Assembly: GCA_963924555.1 (NCBI GenBank)
Contig: OZ004590.1
Span: 806,001-870,000, forward strand
Reading direction: 5' to 3'
Source: Crambe crambe
Taxonomy: Eukaryota; Porifera; Demospongiae; Poecilosclerida; Crambeidae
Length of the DNA: 64,000 nucleotides
The translations under genes were made by a program, and so were the position numbers. The notes under the pieces were generated by a model. That model did no database searches and had not been told where the DNA came from. It worked only from the letters and a program-made list of their open reading frames with translations. Positions 49,101 to 62,348 of this stretch are shown one piece after another. Numbering within the stretch: position 1 is the stretch's first letter; each line of letters starts with the position of its first letter.

Positions 49101-51344
49101 CTCTGGCTTTGCAAGGCAAAGGTGAGGAAACTTGCTGTAATGTCTTCTTTTATAGACTAGCATTTCACTTGTTACATTGGGTTTCAAACAGGAAAACCTC
49201 AGGAATTTACCTCATTTATTTTTGAATATTATTAAATTAGATCAATAATTGCATTCTTACTGAACCCAAAGTGTGTCAGAGCTTGCTAGGTACTAGGGCT
49301 GCTAGGGTTCCGTAAAGACCAACTGAAGTCATGTGATCAGCACTAAAATGTTTAGATCACTCTGATCTAGCTCTATGTATTTTAATGCATGGTGCGCTAT
49401 AATGCTCATGCAGGCGCATTAAAACACTTAGAGCTAGATAAGAGTGAACTAAACATTACTTAGACAACTGTCTTGAAAGATGCCTACTGGTACATGTGTG
49501 TGTGTGCATAATAGAGGATGCTACAGATCACATGCTCATGAAGTGAAAGTAAAAGATGTGGCCATTGCTATTTTTGTGTAAAAAAAAAAAAGCAGTGTGC
49601 AACCATAGATATAAGAGGTTTTACGGGATTGGAAACGCCCAATGAACTGCACAACCGTGGCGCGTTGACAGATGCGCACGCGCATGCAGCATTAGCTAAT
49701 TATATTAATCGTTGTGAAAAGAGATCAATATTCACTCCTTTCAAGGCAGTTAAAGTGATATTCTGCCCCTACAGCTCACAGAATAGTACAAGTAAGCTAA
49801 GGGGAAGGTATTGAAGAAGTGAAGAGTCAGAGAGTTGAAGTTGGAGAGTCTGAGGAAGGAAGTTATTAATTATTCATAACTTTTTTCCTTGTAATTATAA
49901 CTATGAGTACCTATCATTGCTCATTATACATTAATTTTATGTGATTGATTTGAAAGAAAGGCCAGAATGACTCTTGGTATTAAAGTTAGACATAAATTCA
50001 TTATTATTATAGCTAGATAATTTTGCCCCAAAGTTATCCGCCAGTTCTGCTCAGTTCTCCCTCATCAACATTATTGCAATACTTCCAGCTTTTGGCTGTT
50101 GGGTTTTGACACCATCCACCTCAAGAATTCGGTTCAGTCAGCTGTCCTGTGGACCCTATGGATATTAGGGGGGAAATATAGTAAGCTTGCCATCTCCATA
50201 GGATGACTATTGTATAGAAAACGAATGCACCAATTCCATTTACTGTTCTATCCTTTCCCTGAAATAACTAATACAGTTTCAATATTGTTAATCTATTTCT
50301 TGGGAGAGGGATTACAGTTTTAACACCACTTGCAAATGCTAGAGACAATATATGTCAGCTAATACAAAAACCAACATTACTATTCCATGTAGCTAAAGTT
50401 TACATGCCTTTTGATCAGAAAATGGGCAACAGCAATTGATTCCATCAAGCGTGAGAGGGATTACAGTCCCATTAACCACTACAGTAGTATTTGTAGGAAT
50501 AAAACTTGAAAATCTGAGCTGAAATTTATTTCATACAGTAAATCTATGCCCTAGTGTATTATAGTATCATTGGCATAAGTCTTACCTCACGGATCTTGTC
50601 AGAACAGCAACTTTGACAAAAGTGCTATGTCATTCAGCTGTCAACGCGCCTCGGTTGTTAGTTGCTAACGAGAGCACGTGATCCGTTTCCAATCCCGTAA
50701 ACATCTTATATCTATGGTGCAACTCAGGCAGACCTGTGAACTATGCCACAGTCCATAGGCAAAGGAAAGTAGTGAAATTGTACGGGGGTTCATGACTTGG
50801 TATTTCATTGGCTGTAGAACAGGGGCAACAACTCACTCACTGCATTTGCTCACTGAATTATTTTAAAGTGAGGGGCTTGCTTGCTTGCTATCAAACTTCA
50901 TAGTAGGAAGTTGTAATGCTTACCAGTGAAAGTCCGCTACCTTCACTTGCTGCATAAAGAGGGATTATTGAGCTGAGCTCATAAATTTGCCTCCAGAATT
51001 ATGGTTGAATTATTGGGGGTGAGCTTGTGTGAACAGATTTTCTAATTAGCTATCATGCATTCTAAAGTCGTTTTTTTTTTATGTGTGATGGCTATTGGAT
51101 GATTGCATACTAGCAAGAAAGATTTATGGAGATAGGGTCAGATACCACAATCATAAATGTTGTAACATAAAATTATGGCTACTGTTTGTATTCCAAATTG
51201 CATGTGTAACCATACTGTTTGAACACCTCTAAGTCATCAAGCTGGGAAATGTGGTAGGCCACTAAGAATTCCTGTAGAGTGAGGAGGAAGTTGTGGGAGT
51301 CTCCACCTCCACAATTCACTCTAACTATGATTCCGTTATTACAG
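46145..51344. other. Head-to-head spacer between H and I
   Basis: No receptor exon. It matches the A/B spacer, with a 1113-bp DNA transposon inserted at 49604. It contains the conserved block near 47965, the palindrome near 48180 and the 17-mer pair near 48826. Confidence 0.55.
49604..50716. mobile_element. Non-autonomous DNA transposon with TIRs and 7-bp target duplication
   Basis: Ends are CATAGATATAAGA...TTTACGGGATTGGAAAC and its inverse, about 32 bp of terminal inverted repeat with few mismatches. It is flanked on both sides by GTGCAAC (49597-49603 and 50717-50723). The matching point in the duplicate block, 5640-5646, has GTGCAAC once and no insert, so both the boundaries and the target duplication are seen directly. 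No transposase is recognisable; the one 61-codon frame inside (49629-49814) has no known domain. A 7-bp duplication does not settle the superfamily. Confidence 0.9.
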
Positions 51345-53582
51345 ATGCACTGACCCTATCTCCTTCTTCTATTGTTGTAGTGTTTACTTGCACTGCCTAA
51401 CCAAACCTTTGTGCAATGGACTGTTTCCACTTGGACTGTTTCCACTCCCACATTCAACTACTCACTGAGAGAAATAGACAGTAATGATATGGAGCTGAAG
51501 ACAGATGATGGTGTGTGCATCACTCATATCAGGAGTTGCAAGGAGGAAACTTCAGTGCTGACACTTGTAGGTAAATTTTGGTGGAACTAGTAATTAGTGT
51601 GGACTAGTGAGTTGGATCCTCTGAATGTAATTACTTGATACTATATAGTGCACCATACAGTGGGGATAAATTGAGTAGTTTTGAAAAATTAATACACTAT
51701 GGTCAATTTTTTTTAAATAAAATAAAAAGTTATATGATCAATTTTAGTTTTAGTCAATTCAACAGGTGAAATCTTACAAAATAAACTGGAATATTGGCCA
51801 AAAAAAACCTATTTCGGGCTCCAGTTTAGTTACTTCAAGGGATATTATTCCAGCAGAATTCAGACCTTTTGATCATCAGGTTACAGCATCCCAGAGTTTC
51901 AGCTCCTGATTCACTACAGTTCATTCAGACTGGCTGCATGTTAGAAAACAGCTGCTAAATCGGTTTGGCTTAAATGTATGGGGGGACACATGTGGAGGAA
52001 AAGTAGAGGCATAATAGATCAAGCAAAAAAATCATCACAGCATTGATATGCAGGCACTCAGTTTCCTTCATGTATGCTTGCAGCATATCAGTAGGTGAGT
52101 GAAGCTCTCTTACCAAGGCCTGGTGTTTCATGAATGGAGATGCTACTGTAATACTGAACTGCTCTTTGTCAAAGTCTATCTAGCTATTCATTCATTAACT
52201 TACTGGCTGGAGAAATTCTGCAGTGAATGTAACCTATTGAACTGTGCGTTCCATGCGATATGCATGTACATACAACCAACAACTACCTGATGCATCATAT
52301 GACATGGCAGTACTTTTTTTCCATGCACTAGTGCGTGGGTGAGTGAATTGTACATGACTGATCTCTTTAGTGCAGGTGACCCTACATCATTTGGTCTGAC
52401 ACTTCCTGATACTTCAGATCTGGAGTTTGGGAGGACTAGTATCACAGCCATTAATGTATCCTGGACACCACAGGATGGTGTCAACTATGTCATTGCCATC
52501 AGTCCACCTATTCCATATAACAATGCTTCAAGGACTAGCATAACCATACCCAATGTCCCCTTCAACACCCAGTACAACATCACTGTAGGAGCCATCAACT
52601 GTTGTGGTGCCAGCTACACTGCATCCACTTCACTAAACTACAGTAAGTCATTGTAGCAAATGTTGGCTGAATGAGTAGTCATTTAACTTTCATGTAGCTC
52701 GTTGTGTCTTCCCTTCCATCTGTCCTTGTGTGAGACTGGTACCTAATGTGGTGGGTGTGGCATCAGCTCCTGAGAGCACCACTCATGTTATGACTCAAAC
52801 CAGTCACTGGTTGGTGAGGTGTATGAATACCAGATGTCAATGGAGCCATGTGCAGAAGTAGCTATGTATAGTTTTATTGATCCCTAAGAAAATACATTGT
52901 GGGGTGAGCATATTAACTAGTGATTCATAGTATATGCTTAACTTACCCTCATGGGGGAGTGTCTCTTCAGACTGCAGTAAAGATAGTCATACCATGTTTT
53001 TTTTCCTGTATTGCAGGAGAGTGTGGGTTACCTGTGTTTGTGCTGAGGGTGTGGTTGTGGTACATTTGACGTTTCTTCCTTCGACTTCACTTATACTGAT
53101 GGTTTGAGTCCCATTACCATCATCAGAACTGACTGCACTGCAGAAGGTCACTGGAGTCCAGATCCTGCCACACACATGTGCATCAATGCCAGTGCTAGCT
53201 ACCACAAGTGCTGCTGATCTGACAACTGATGCTACTGATAGAGAAGGTATACATACTGAACTCTGTCTAGTGAAGAAGCACACAACCATTTATGTTATTT
53301 TCTATACTAACTACAGCATGTGATTCTAAACCAGTGAGCTCTACTACTGTGGTGGGTGTGGTCTGCAGCATTGTGTTCTTCATTGTTGGAGTGGTGGGTG
53401 GGTTTGCTGGTGGTGTGTATTGCTGTGGCAAGTGGCAGTTGGTTCACCAGAGGAATTACAACCTCCAACCAAGCCAGCCTCCACCTGCTCCACTTTATGA
53501 GGATGTAATTGTGACCACTGTCGTCAAAGATAAAGATGAACTAGAACTAAAGGACAATGTAGCATATGGACATCTCAGGTAG
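51345..53582 (+). pseudogene. Receptor copy I, multiply broken
   Basis: Remnants: Ig 51345-51570, FN3 52376-52642, CCP1 52698-52857, CCP2 53016-53246, last exon about 53311-53582. The Ig has lost the stretch before the first Cys, has a stop (TAA) just after it, an internal 17-bp-scale duplication and the same ~110-bp loss as B. FN3 is open, with NCCG where others have NRCG. CCP1 has lost its second and third Cys by deletions. CCP2 has the same insertion and deletion as B. The acceptor before the last exon reads TACTAA where others have TACTAG. The membrane helix lacks three residues (LVV). The tail itself is intact: PPPAPLYEDV, VAYGHLR. Confidence 0.85.
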
Positions 53583-55514
53583 CTGCCAAGCAACATAACT
53601 TTCTTATGTGTTTTCCTCATGTAAAGAATCTGATGTGATGCAGCTAAATTACTATAGTGGAAGATCACTTTAATTATTTAAACTCTTCTCATCATAGCGG
53701 TTATATGGTTTTGGTAGCAGATATGAAGTGTCTAACTAAAATGATGCAGAGGAGGATTGCTATTATGTCTATTTTAAAGCATATAACAACTACCTCTATT
53801 TTGTAAATAGCTAGGTCTCAATGCCATGGGCAGATTTTTCCATCACAGAAGCATTAAGCCTATAATTGACTTCCTCTATGAGATACTGGAATAATCTCTC
53901 TAATACAAACACTCTATGGTAGAGGTGGCTGCATGATCACACAGATTCCACCCATCACCATTACCAATAATTATGGAGTGAAAGGGCTAAATTATAAGTT
54001 TCCCAGGCACATAGTAACCAAGGCATGCGCACTAATTAACCACAAACACTACCGCGCTAAAATAACAGATAGTAAACACAATAGCAGCTGCTGCTTTGGC
54101 ACATATAAAATCCATGCTAGCATGAATAATGAACAAGTAAGTCATTGCAACTCAGGAACTATGGATGGGAATGAGCCCATATGGCAACTACTTGATAAGG
54201 TCTAAAAAGTTACATTTTGCTTTAGTTTATAGCTAGTACAGAATGTGCAGGACACTAGATCCTATATGGATAAATTAAAAAGTAGAATGTGAATTGACAA
54301 AAACTAAATGTAATTTTTATGGCAATAGGTATAAGAAGCTGTATATCAAAAATCAGCCATTGATTCCAAGTGGTCATTGAGATGTAACGCAGTTTACCTT
54401 GAGAATGGAATCAGTCATAACATCAGTCATTTTGATTGATCCTCCTTCATTTTTTGTGTATGTAGTACTATTCTGATACTTAATAATGTGGTGCAAGTTA
54501 GAAATTTCTATCATGAATAGTTTTTAAGTTAATTTTCCCTAGCAACCATGCGTGGGCGGAGTGTGCCTGCACCCTTAATGAATCTCAAATACTTCCCCAT
54601 GGCCAGTCTCATGAGTTTGATTAGCCAAGCAAGTCTGTGCTTCCTTATATTTCAATCCTTCAATGATTTCCTACAATGCTGTCAACTATGAAAGTGAATA
54701 TTTAGGGAAACAGGTGATTCAAACAATATGTACAGTGCTGTTGTGGGACAGTCAATAGCTCAATAGCTAGATGGAAAAAGAAAATGTGTCAATCGCTGAA
54801 AGGGACACAGTTTTGTTGCACTGTAGTAGCCATGATTCAACTATGTAATGAAATATATATATGGCTAACATAATATCATACAGTGTTGTGGAGTAGGGCT
54901 GTAGTTAGCTAGCTAGTTATCTCTTAGTAACATGCATGGCTTCATCCTTGTATAATATAGACAATTAACCAAACATATTTTTCCTTTGCTTGAAGGATCG
55001 GGTAGCTATCTAAAGTAGCTTGAATACTAGCTATTCATTGGGCTCTATGTATGTTTCTGAAAAGTCAGATGTGTAGCTGGTATTTTTAGTGAGTAGCTAG
55101 CTACTAATTTTAGCGGTTTCTAAATCAAAGGATTTGGCAGGTAGCTACTGATTAACATGTAGTTCACTTTTTAATAGTAGACTTAGCTACATCTTGTATA
55201 TTAAACCTTAATAGCAAAGTGACAGATCTATATGAATCATGCATATTGTGAAATTTAGCTGCATTCCTATCACTCCTAATTTCGATAACCACACCTATAT
55301 CACCCAACTTGAATCACTACTTCACTCCCCCTTCAGCAACAGTAACCCCTTACCCACATCCATCACCAAACTTTAGAAGAAATGTTCTGCGCTCACTTGT
55401 TAGGAATTACGTAGTCTTTAGTCACAAAAATGAGAATACCAGCCTTAAGGTAGTGTATATACATGCACTATAAAATTGAAAGTGATTATTCATAAAGAAT
55501 TGAAATTGAATATT
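53583..55514. other. Tail-to-tail spacer I/J
   Basis: No gene recognised. It matches 9305-10470 apart from the insertion at 54004-54569, and ends in one arm of the foldback seen whole at 10453-10838. Confidence 0.5.
54004..54569. mobile_element. 566-bp insertion with short TIRs, no target duplication
   Basis: Begins CAGGCACATAGTAACCA and ends in GCGGAGTGTGCCTG, so about 8 bp of perfect inverted repeat (CAGGCACA) with looser similarity beyond. The empty site at 9741-9755 in the duplicate block reads straight across; no repeat of flanking bases is visible. No coding region. Confidence 0.75.
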
Positions 55515-55595
55515 TCACTTTAGATGTCCATATGCTACATTGTCCTTTAGTTCCAGCTCATCTTTATTATTAACAACGGTGGTCACAATGACATC

Positions 55596-57761
55596 CTAAT
55601 AAAGTGGAGCAGGTGGAGGCTGACTGGCTTGATTCTTCTGGTGTACTGACTGGCACTTACTGTTGCAATACATGCCACCAGCAAACCCACCCACCACTCC
55701 AACAATGAAGAACACAATGCTGCAAACCACAGTCACCACAGTGGTAGACACCATCATCTTACCTTCATAAGGGGATATTGTACTTACATAAACTGCCTCC
55801 TACAGGAAGTACATACCTTCAGTAGTTGTGGTAACACTGATATTGATGCACACGTGTGTTGCAGGATCTGGTCTCCAGTGACCTTCTGCAGTGCAGTCAG
55901 TTCTGATAATGGCAGTGGGACTCAAACCATCAGTACAAGTGAAGTTGAAGGAAGAACCTTCAAATGTAGCAGTGAAGTTATCAATCACCACCAAACCATC
56001 AGCTAATACAGGTAACCCACACACTCCTACAATAATACATGCAATGTCAGCTATGAAATAAAGTGGAGATAGCCACCTCTGCATATGACTCCATCAATGT
56101 CTGGACTCCATATATTTCCAATACATGTGGCACTCTCCACACCAACCAACACTTGATTCACACTAATACATGACAATGAGATGACAGTACCCTCAGGGGC
56201 TGATGCCACACCCACCACATTAGGTACCAGTCTTACACGAGGACTGATGGAAGGTAAGACACAGTGAGCTACACGAATGACAGTGAAAATAAAATTTGAT
56301 ATTGACACAAAATGACTTACTGTAGTTTAGTGAGGTGGATGCAGTGTAGTTCCCACAACGGTTGATGGCCCCTACAGTGATGTTGTACTGGGTGTTGATG
56401 GGGACATTGGGTATGGTTATGCTAGTCCTTGAAGCATTGTTATATTGGATAGGTGGACTGATGACAACGACATAGTTGACACCATCCTGTGGTGTCCAGG
56501 ATACATTAATGGCTGAGATACTAGTCCTCCTAAACTCCAGGTTTGAGGTGTGGGGAAGTGTCAGATTAAACGATGTAGGGTCACCTACAGAGGATGATAC
56601 ACACAGTTGTATATGACAAAAAAATTCTCTTCATTCTCCCTTATAGCTAACTGCATTCAAGGTTGATGGTAAGGGAGGGCCAATGCTTGCTGAATTGTTG
56701 AATAATAATTCGATAATTAGTTATGTTTCAGTTCAAGGAGGTATGTATCAGCTATATCTAGACTTTGACCCAACTCTACCAGATTCCAAGAATAGCATGC
56801 TTCAAATTATTAATAAAATGATTTCCTTTTTTTACATATTATAATTCAATGTAGTGTAACAGCAAACAAGATCAACTCAAGTCTTGTGCTGAATACTATC
56901 ACGAGTACCTCTAGAAAAACACACCAATGCTCTGTGCTGGGATAAAAAGTGACTTTGAATACAGTTAAGGTTTGCATTCAGGTAATTGGGACATGTATGC
57001 CCAGTCATCAGGGGTTGCTATTCCAACTGCCATGATAACTTTTAGGTACTGATGAATCGGGACTGTCCAGCATTCTAGTCCACTGTTTAGTGGTTCATCC
57101 TATGAATTCCATGAGGAGACAATCAGAATTTCAGTTTCTAATAATTAGACTGAATTGCAGTAAAAAAGGATAGTCAACAAAAGCAAATGGCTAATTTAAT
57201 TGATTTACTTTATGGGTTGCTACTTCACAAAAGTGTCAAGTATGCTGTACAGAATAAAACATAGGAAGCATAGATCTCGCCACAGACTCAATACGATATT
57301 TAGTACTCACAAATGTTCTTAAGGCATGTTAAGTAACAGTCCAAGGAAGAGTCTTGACAAGTGGCCAAAAATAGACATATCTACTTGGGACAGTATCATA
57401 ATATTATCCACATTACGTATAAAAGTAATATTTGCAGTCACACTTCTTCCTCCTCCTCCTCCTTCACACTGCACTACAGTTCCATCAAGACTCCTAGTAG
57501 CTGTTGTAGTGAGAGTGGACACTAGTTCCACAGGTACTGTAGAAGAATTAATAAAGGAAGTTGCTCCATATTTAAACACTCCATCTCGTGTTGTGAATGG
57601 CATCGTCCTCCCCACATCTGAAGGGACTGCAGCTAGAGGGCCATAGTTCCTTGTAGGAGTGGTGATACTCCACACAATTACTCTTACATTAACAGTGCAA
57701 GTGAACACTACTAGTTCTCCATCACAAGCAGCAACAGAGGAAGGAGATAAGGTCAGTGCAT
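55596..57761 (-). CDS. Receptor copy J (Ig-FN3-CCP-CCP-TM), tail cut by a stop
   Basis: Minus-strand exons: Ig 57761-57417 (115 codons, the longest), FN3 56584-56321, CCP1 56268-56077, CCP2 56026-55817, last exon from about 55762. The frame is open through the membrane helix to PPPAPLY, where TAG (55596-55598) replaces the conserved Glu codon; the old reading frame then continues to a stop at 55515-55517, still ending VAYGHLK. The product, about 392 residues, would keep the extracellular domains and anchor but lose both tyrosine contexts except the Tyr at the very end. The last-exon acceptor is weak (TTATGAAG|GTAAG), and the juxtamembrane region reads MYCNSKCQ where others have VVYCCGKWQ. The Ig has RVIVWSITT and an insertion (INSSTVP) in its E strand. 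It could be a decoy form or an early pseudogene. Confidence 0.7.
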
Positions 57762-59942
57762 CTAACATGAACAAAAAAGATGAGAGTGATGACATTTTTC
57801 CTTCCTAGTAAATCAGGAGGGAAACCCATTCCAGTCATGGTTAAACAAAGTTCAATAACGTGGTAAATACAAGAGAAAAGATATCACCATGCACCACATT
57901 ATCATACACATGATAAAAGAATATTCCCCAAGGCGAGTAGGTGCTCTACAACACCAGAATGAAATAGTAACAATGTCCATACAAAATAATTACACTAAGA
58001 TAACAGACAAAGATGAATGAACACTTCCTGTTTATATTTCTACATAAAAAATTTGCATTGCACATGTAGATCATAAGAATTACTCTGCTTATAAAATTCT
58101 AAATAAAAACGTCTGCTATTTCCTTATTTCTACTATACTTCACAAACCTTGACCCTAAGGGTCTGGTAACCAAGCAATATAGAGGAGTGCTACGTTTTTA
58201 ACTACGCACAGTGATACACAATCATGACATGGCAGTATTTATTCTTCTACTAACATGCATGGTTCATGTGTGGGGTCACTTCACTCATAACTACAAATAC
58301 TATATTCCTTCCTCATGATAATGCACAACACATGCAGATGACCCTTTTCCTAGCCAATATTTGGGCTAGTATCGTGTGAGTCTGGCGTTGCAGTGACCCT
58401 GTACTAACTCAAGGACATTGGCATCTAGGACTTACACAGTGTAATGGAAGACCAAGAAACTATATAATGGACAGAGCTGACTGTAGTAGTCACTGCATGC
58501 TATCTTGAATTGCATGCTAGCGATAAAACTCTAACTCCACTAACCAATGTCTACAGATATTATTAGCTAACATGAACTACATGAACAGCTGGATTAATAT
58601 AGCTAAAAGCAAAGATTATGGAAATGCTCTGGCTATGACCTCCATGAGAGAGAGAGTGATATCACCTTCTTTATTGTCTATTTCCCACCCATCTCTTCCC
58701 TACCTCTTCTCCTGGACATAACTCACTGTCTATAGCTATAACACACAGATAAGAACTAGTCTATAAGACTGGGGCATATCTACTTGTTATAATAGCTATA
58801 AACAGCTCTATAATTATACTTACTACTGGTTGATATCCATGGTATTAGTAGACAAATGGTATAAAGTCTGTTTTTCTCTGCCATTATGACTTCACCACTC
58901 CCCAGGGCTAGATGCATGCACTTTGACCCCTGTGTAGCAATGTTAAATTCATACTCAGTGACTAAATGATGTTCCAAAAGAACAGTCGTCTTATCTATTT
59001 ACTAATCTGCTGTATCTCGACCAGTAAGTCTGTAGTAATTATTAACTAGCAGCTGTAGCTAATACAGTAATTTATAGTGCTGTAGTTGCTTGCTGCATGA
59101 TTTAGCTAAACTAGTATCAATCACATTGCTTGCTGCTTTAACCTATAAATAGCTAGCTATAGTATTTTATGGGAAAGAGCTAGAAAGTCTTTGCTGCTTG
59201 TAACAGCCACTAACCTGTCAGTATACCAGTAATGTCTTCCCATGCAACCTCTTTCAGGATTTATGGGGTGCATTATAGTCAGCAATATAGCATGGTGGTG
59301 GACTGCTTTTGTTTACCAAACACTCAATTTAAAATAAATAATGCCATATTAGGAGACTTTGAAGTGTTTGCTTACATTGCTACATGCATGGCTTTTTACT
59401 CCACACTGCACACACAGCATACAATCATGATCTTATTCATGCAAGTAACTCTATTCTAATGTTCATCCATGATTCATCTGTATCCTGTGAAATGCAGATA
59501 TTATAGGTATAATTACTTAATTAAGGGAATGATAGTCAATAAGGAGTTCTGATGAGACCATGGTGTGGCTTCAAATCCTTTCCCACTTTTTTGGCATGAG
59601 GAGGGAAAGGGTCTGGCCCAGTGACATTAGGCATTTTGTTCTGGTAGGATGTAGGGTGGGGGTGGTAGTTGATGAACCACTTAGTCAGCACTTTTTGTGT
59701 GTGTGCGAATTTCAGCTAGCTAGCTAGCTAAAAATGTTCACACACACATGCACTTAATAAGAATAATAACTGACAATTAACTGCATGAGAAATAGTGCAC
59801 GTTGATGCTTGCATGAAGTACAAGTGCAAATCTTAACCACCTGAAGTAGACATAAAATAAAGTGTTATTACTAATATTGGACAGTGCAAAATAAATAATT
59901 TACATGTGATAAACCCGTATTGAAGGATATTACTAATAGATA

Positions 59943-60243
59943 CAAGTAAGGGAAAAAGCATTTCGTGAAATGAAAAAAGATGTAGGGATGCAAAAAAAGT
60001 AAGGAAACAAGAAGGATGCAAATGGGATCAATCTTTGTTCTGTATATCCAGCCAACAATCCCTACATATACATCGGGTAGCTTCAGATTATAGTGTAGTA
60101 ATGTACGTATATGTAAGGATTGTTGGCTGGATATACAGAACAAAGATTGATCCCATTTCCATCCTTCTTGTTTCCTTACTTTTTTGAGCAGTGGTCATCC
60201 CTACATCTTTTTTCATTTCACGAAATGCTTTTTCCCTTACTTG
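59943..60243. mobile_element. Foldback MITE, ~130-bp arms
   Basis: CAAGTAAGGGAAAAAGCATT at the left is inverted at the right end; arms cover most of the 301 bp around a short AT-rich centre, with one ~20-bp segment (TTTTTTGAGCAGTGGTCATC) present only in the right arm. Half of the same element is at 27828-27960. Confidence 0.85.
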
Positions 60244-60490
60244 TTCCTGGTCTTTTTTCCTCTCTTTTATGGTTTTAGCTATGTATAGAGTTCATTCTTC
60301 TATGTGTATGCAGGGACAGATGAAAGAAGAATAGTTCTCCAATAGTTCTTACCAGCCCAATCATTCTCAACAAGTCAAGGTGTTGTGTTATTGTTGAGCT
60401 ATACTTGGGGGTCAAAGGAAGATGCTGAAATAGAGTCTACCCCCGTGAATCTAAATCCCCGAGTCGATACAGTAGTCTATCATCATTATC

Positions 60491-61097
60491 TAGAGCTAGT
60501 CTCGCAAGCCAGCCGTATTTTTCACGCGCGAAAAGGGGGAGGGGGAGGAAGAAAAATACGTCTGGTCAGACTGGCCAGGTTTTTGTGAACTCCACCAGAA
60601 TCTTGGTGGAGCCAATCAGATCAAAGTAGTCATGTGATGTTCAATAAATCATGTGACATGATGACGTATTGCTACTTTTTCTAGCTCGCGCGTGAAAATG
60701 AACCGAAGCAGAAGAGAACCCACTAGTGAAGAGGAGGTAGGCGCAGCTATGGACGAGGCAACCAAAAGGCTTGGGTAGTCTAGCTTTAGAGAAAACCAAA
60801 GGCACATCATAGCCAGTTTTTGCAAGTGGCCGAAGTGATGTCTTCGCTAGCATGCCTACTGGCAGTGGCAAATCACTTTTAGTAACTGCATTTTGCCAAC
60901 TTTATTTGACTAACAGACGCCTCCATTGCCATAATATAGCTATATCTATGTGCCAAATTCAAATTAGTCATGTGATTTTAATGCGACTTGACTGCGCGAC
61001 TGAAATTAATTGCATTCCTTTTGTTCACAAAATCCTGGCGAGTCTGACCAGACTGTACATATGGAATATCAGGCTGGCTCGCGAGACTAATCTAGAG
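60491..61097. mobile_element. TIR element carrying a broken RecQ-like helicase fragment
   Basis: The ends are inverted repeats: TAGTCTCGCAAGCCAGCC at the left, and at the right the inverse with G for A; a second inverted block (TCTGGTCAGACTGGCCAGG type) lies inside each end. TCTAGAGCTA occurs on both outer sides and may be the target duplication. Inside, plus-strand frames read MNRSRREPTSEEEVG, a stop, FRENQRHIIASF, a frameshift, and GRSDVFASMPTGSGKSLL (about 60830-60890), which is the Walker A region of a RecQ-type helicase. Nothing follows of the other helicase motifs, so it is a captured, inactive fragment. Confidence 0.65.
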
Positions 61098-61335
61098 CTA
61101 GCTAGAGACAGCTGAGTAATATAATAATTGGATATCAAATACATGCGCATGTGTATTATAGAAAAGATGGCTTCCTAATTGAATTAGTTGAGTGCTGTGC
61201 TCCGTAGTGTCTCCTTTTTCATCGACTCTTTCAAGGATCAATGAGTAGAAAAGATCATAGTTCGTAGAATTTGGAGTGGATTTATCCAGAAATCATAGCT
61301 GTAGCTTGAGTGGTTCGAGAGATATGGTTGTCTAA

Positions 61336-61336
<1 letters not shown>

Positions 61337-61390
<54 letters not shown>
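61337..61390 (+). repeat. (AAT)18 microsatellite
   Basis: Eighteen uninterrupted AAT units. The open frames across it on either strand (poly-Asn and poly-Leu) are by-products of the repeat. Confidence 0.95.
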
Positions 61391-61391
<1 letters not shown>

Positions 61392-62348
61392 GAGAAGAAG
61401 AAGAATCCAGCGATTTACCTGCTTGCCGTATTTCTGAAACGGTAAGCTCCCTGGTCCTGAAACTTGGTCTGCACATTGTAGTAGGCTCTAGTAGGCTGGA
61501 TAATCATACACAGTAGCTTTTGTTAGGTCTAAGTGGGGGAACTAGAATATCACTTTTGTATTAGTCTATAGGCGGCGCACGTGGCCGTCCGAATCATCCC
61601 TACATAGAGAGTGCTACCGCACTCTCTGATTCTGTGTCTAGCTAGCTAAGTGTGAGAGTTTCAAAGAAAGAAGGCAATTGTCTTTGTTGTGCATGAAATC
61701 CCATGAGCTATGATGAGTTTGAAGATTATACACTGCTTCATAAAACTCTCATGAATCTACACAAGCACTCTGGTGTATTATATTTCACTGTAATAGGATC
61801 AAATGATTGCAAACATTGGGCAAGTATATCTGACCCTTTCCTTGATACAATAGCTAAGTGACATCTGGTGCAGGAAGCTTTTGAATGGCCAAGGTAAACA
61901 GTAGCTACTTGCTTTTATTATTGTCAAGACATACACATACCAATGTCTGTAACTCCTAACATGGAATTAGTGTGCTGTTGCATCTTCCCTTCTTTTTTTT
62001 TTTGGAAGTCATCATAATTATGAAATATTCTGATGTACTAGCTATGCTGGGGAGCTGGCCAGAACAGGTCTCAATTACTGGAATGGAACTAATTTTCCCA
62101 TTCCACCTGCATGTGTCAGTGATCAGAAAATTTGATTAAGAGACCTGCCCATGCATAACACATCCCATTGCACTAAATAGTGTTCATTGATGGATGAGCA
62201 TTAAATCTCTTTGCCATCCAAGTAGCGTAGTAGGGTTATAGTAACTTTAATCTAAAGCCAGAGACCATGCAGTTAAAGGTATTATAAATATGAACTCTAA
62301 ACATGTTTTAAGCATGCATCTTTTCCGACTTATAGCTAGTTAATATAA

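Larger units (their letters stand above)
45490..55380. repeat. Segmental duplication SD1, right copy
   Basis: Colinear with about 1670-10500, in the same orientation, with two extra insertions (49604-50716 and 54004-54569) and without the foldback found at 7096-7534. Confidence 0.8.

Noticed and set aside
61282..61516. Poly-Asn and poly-Leu frames
   Set aside because: Products of the (AAT)18 repeat.
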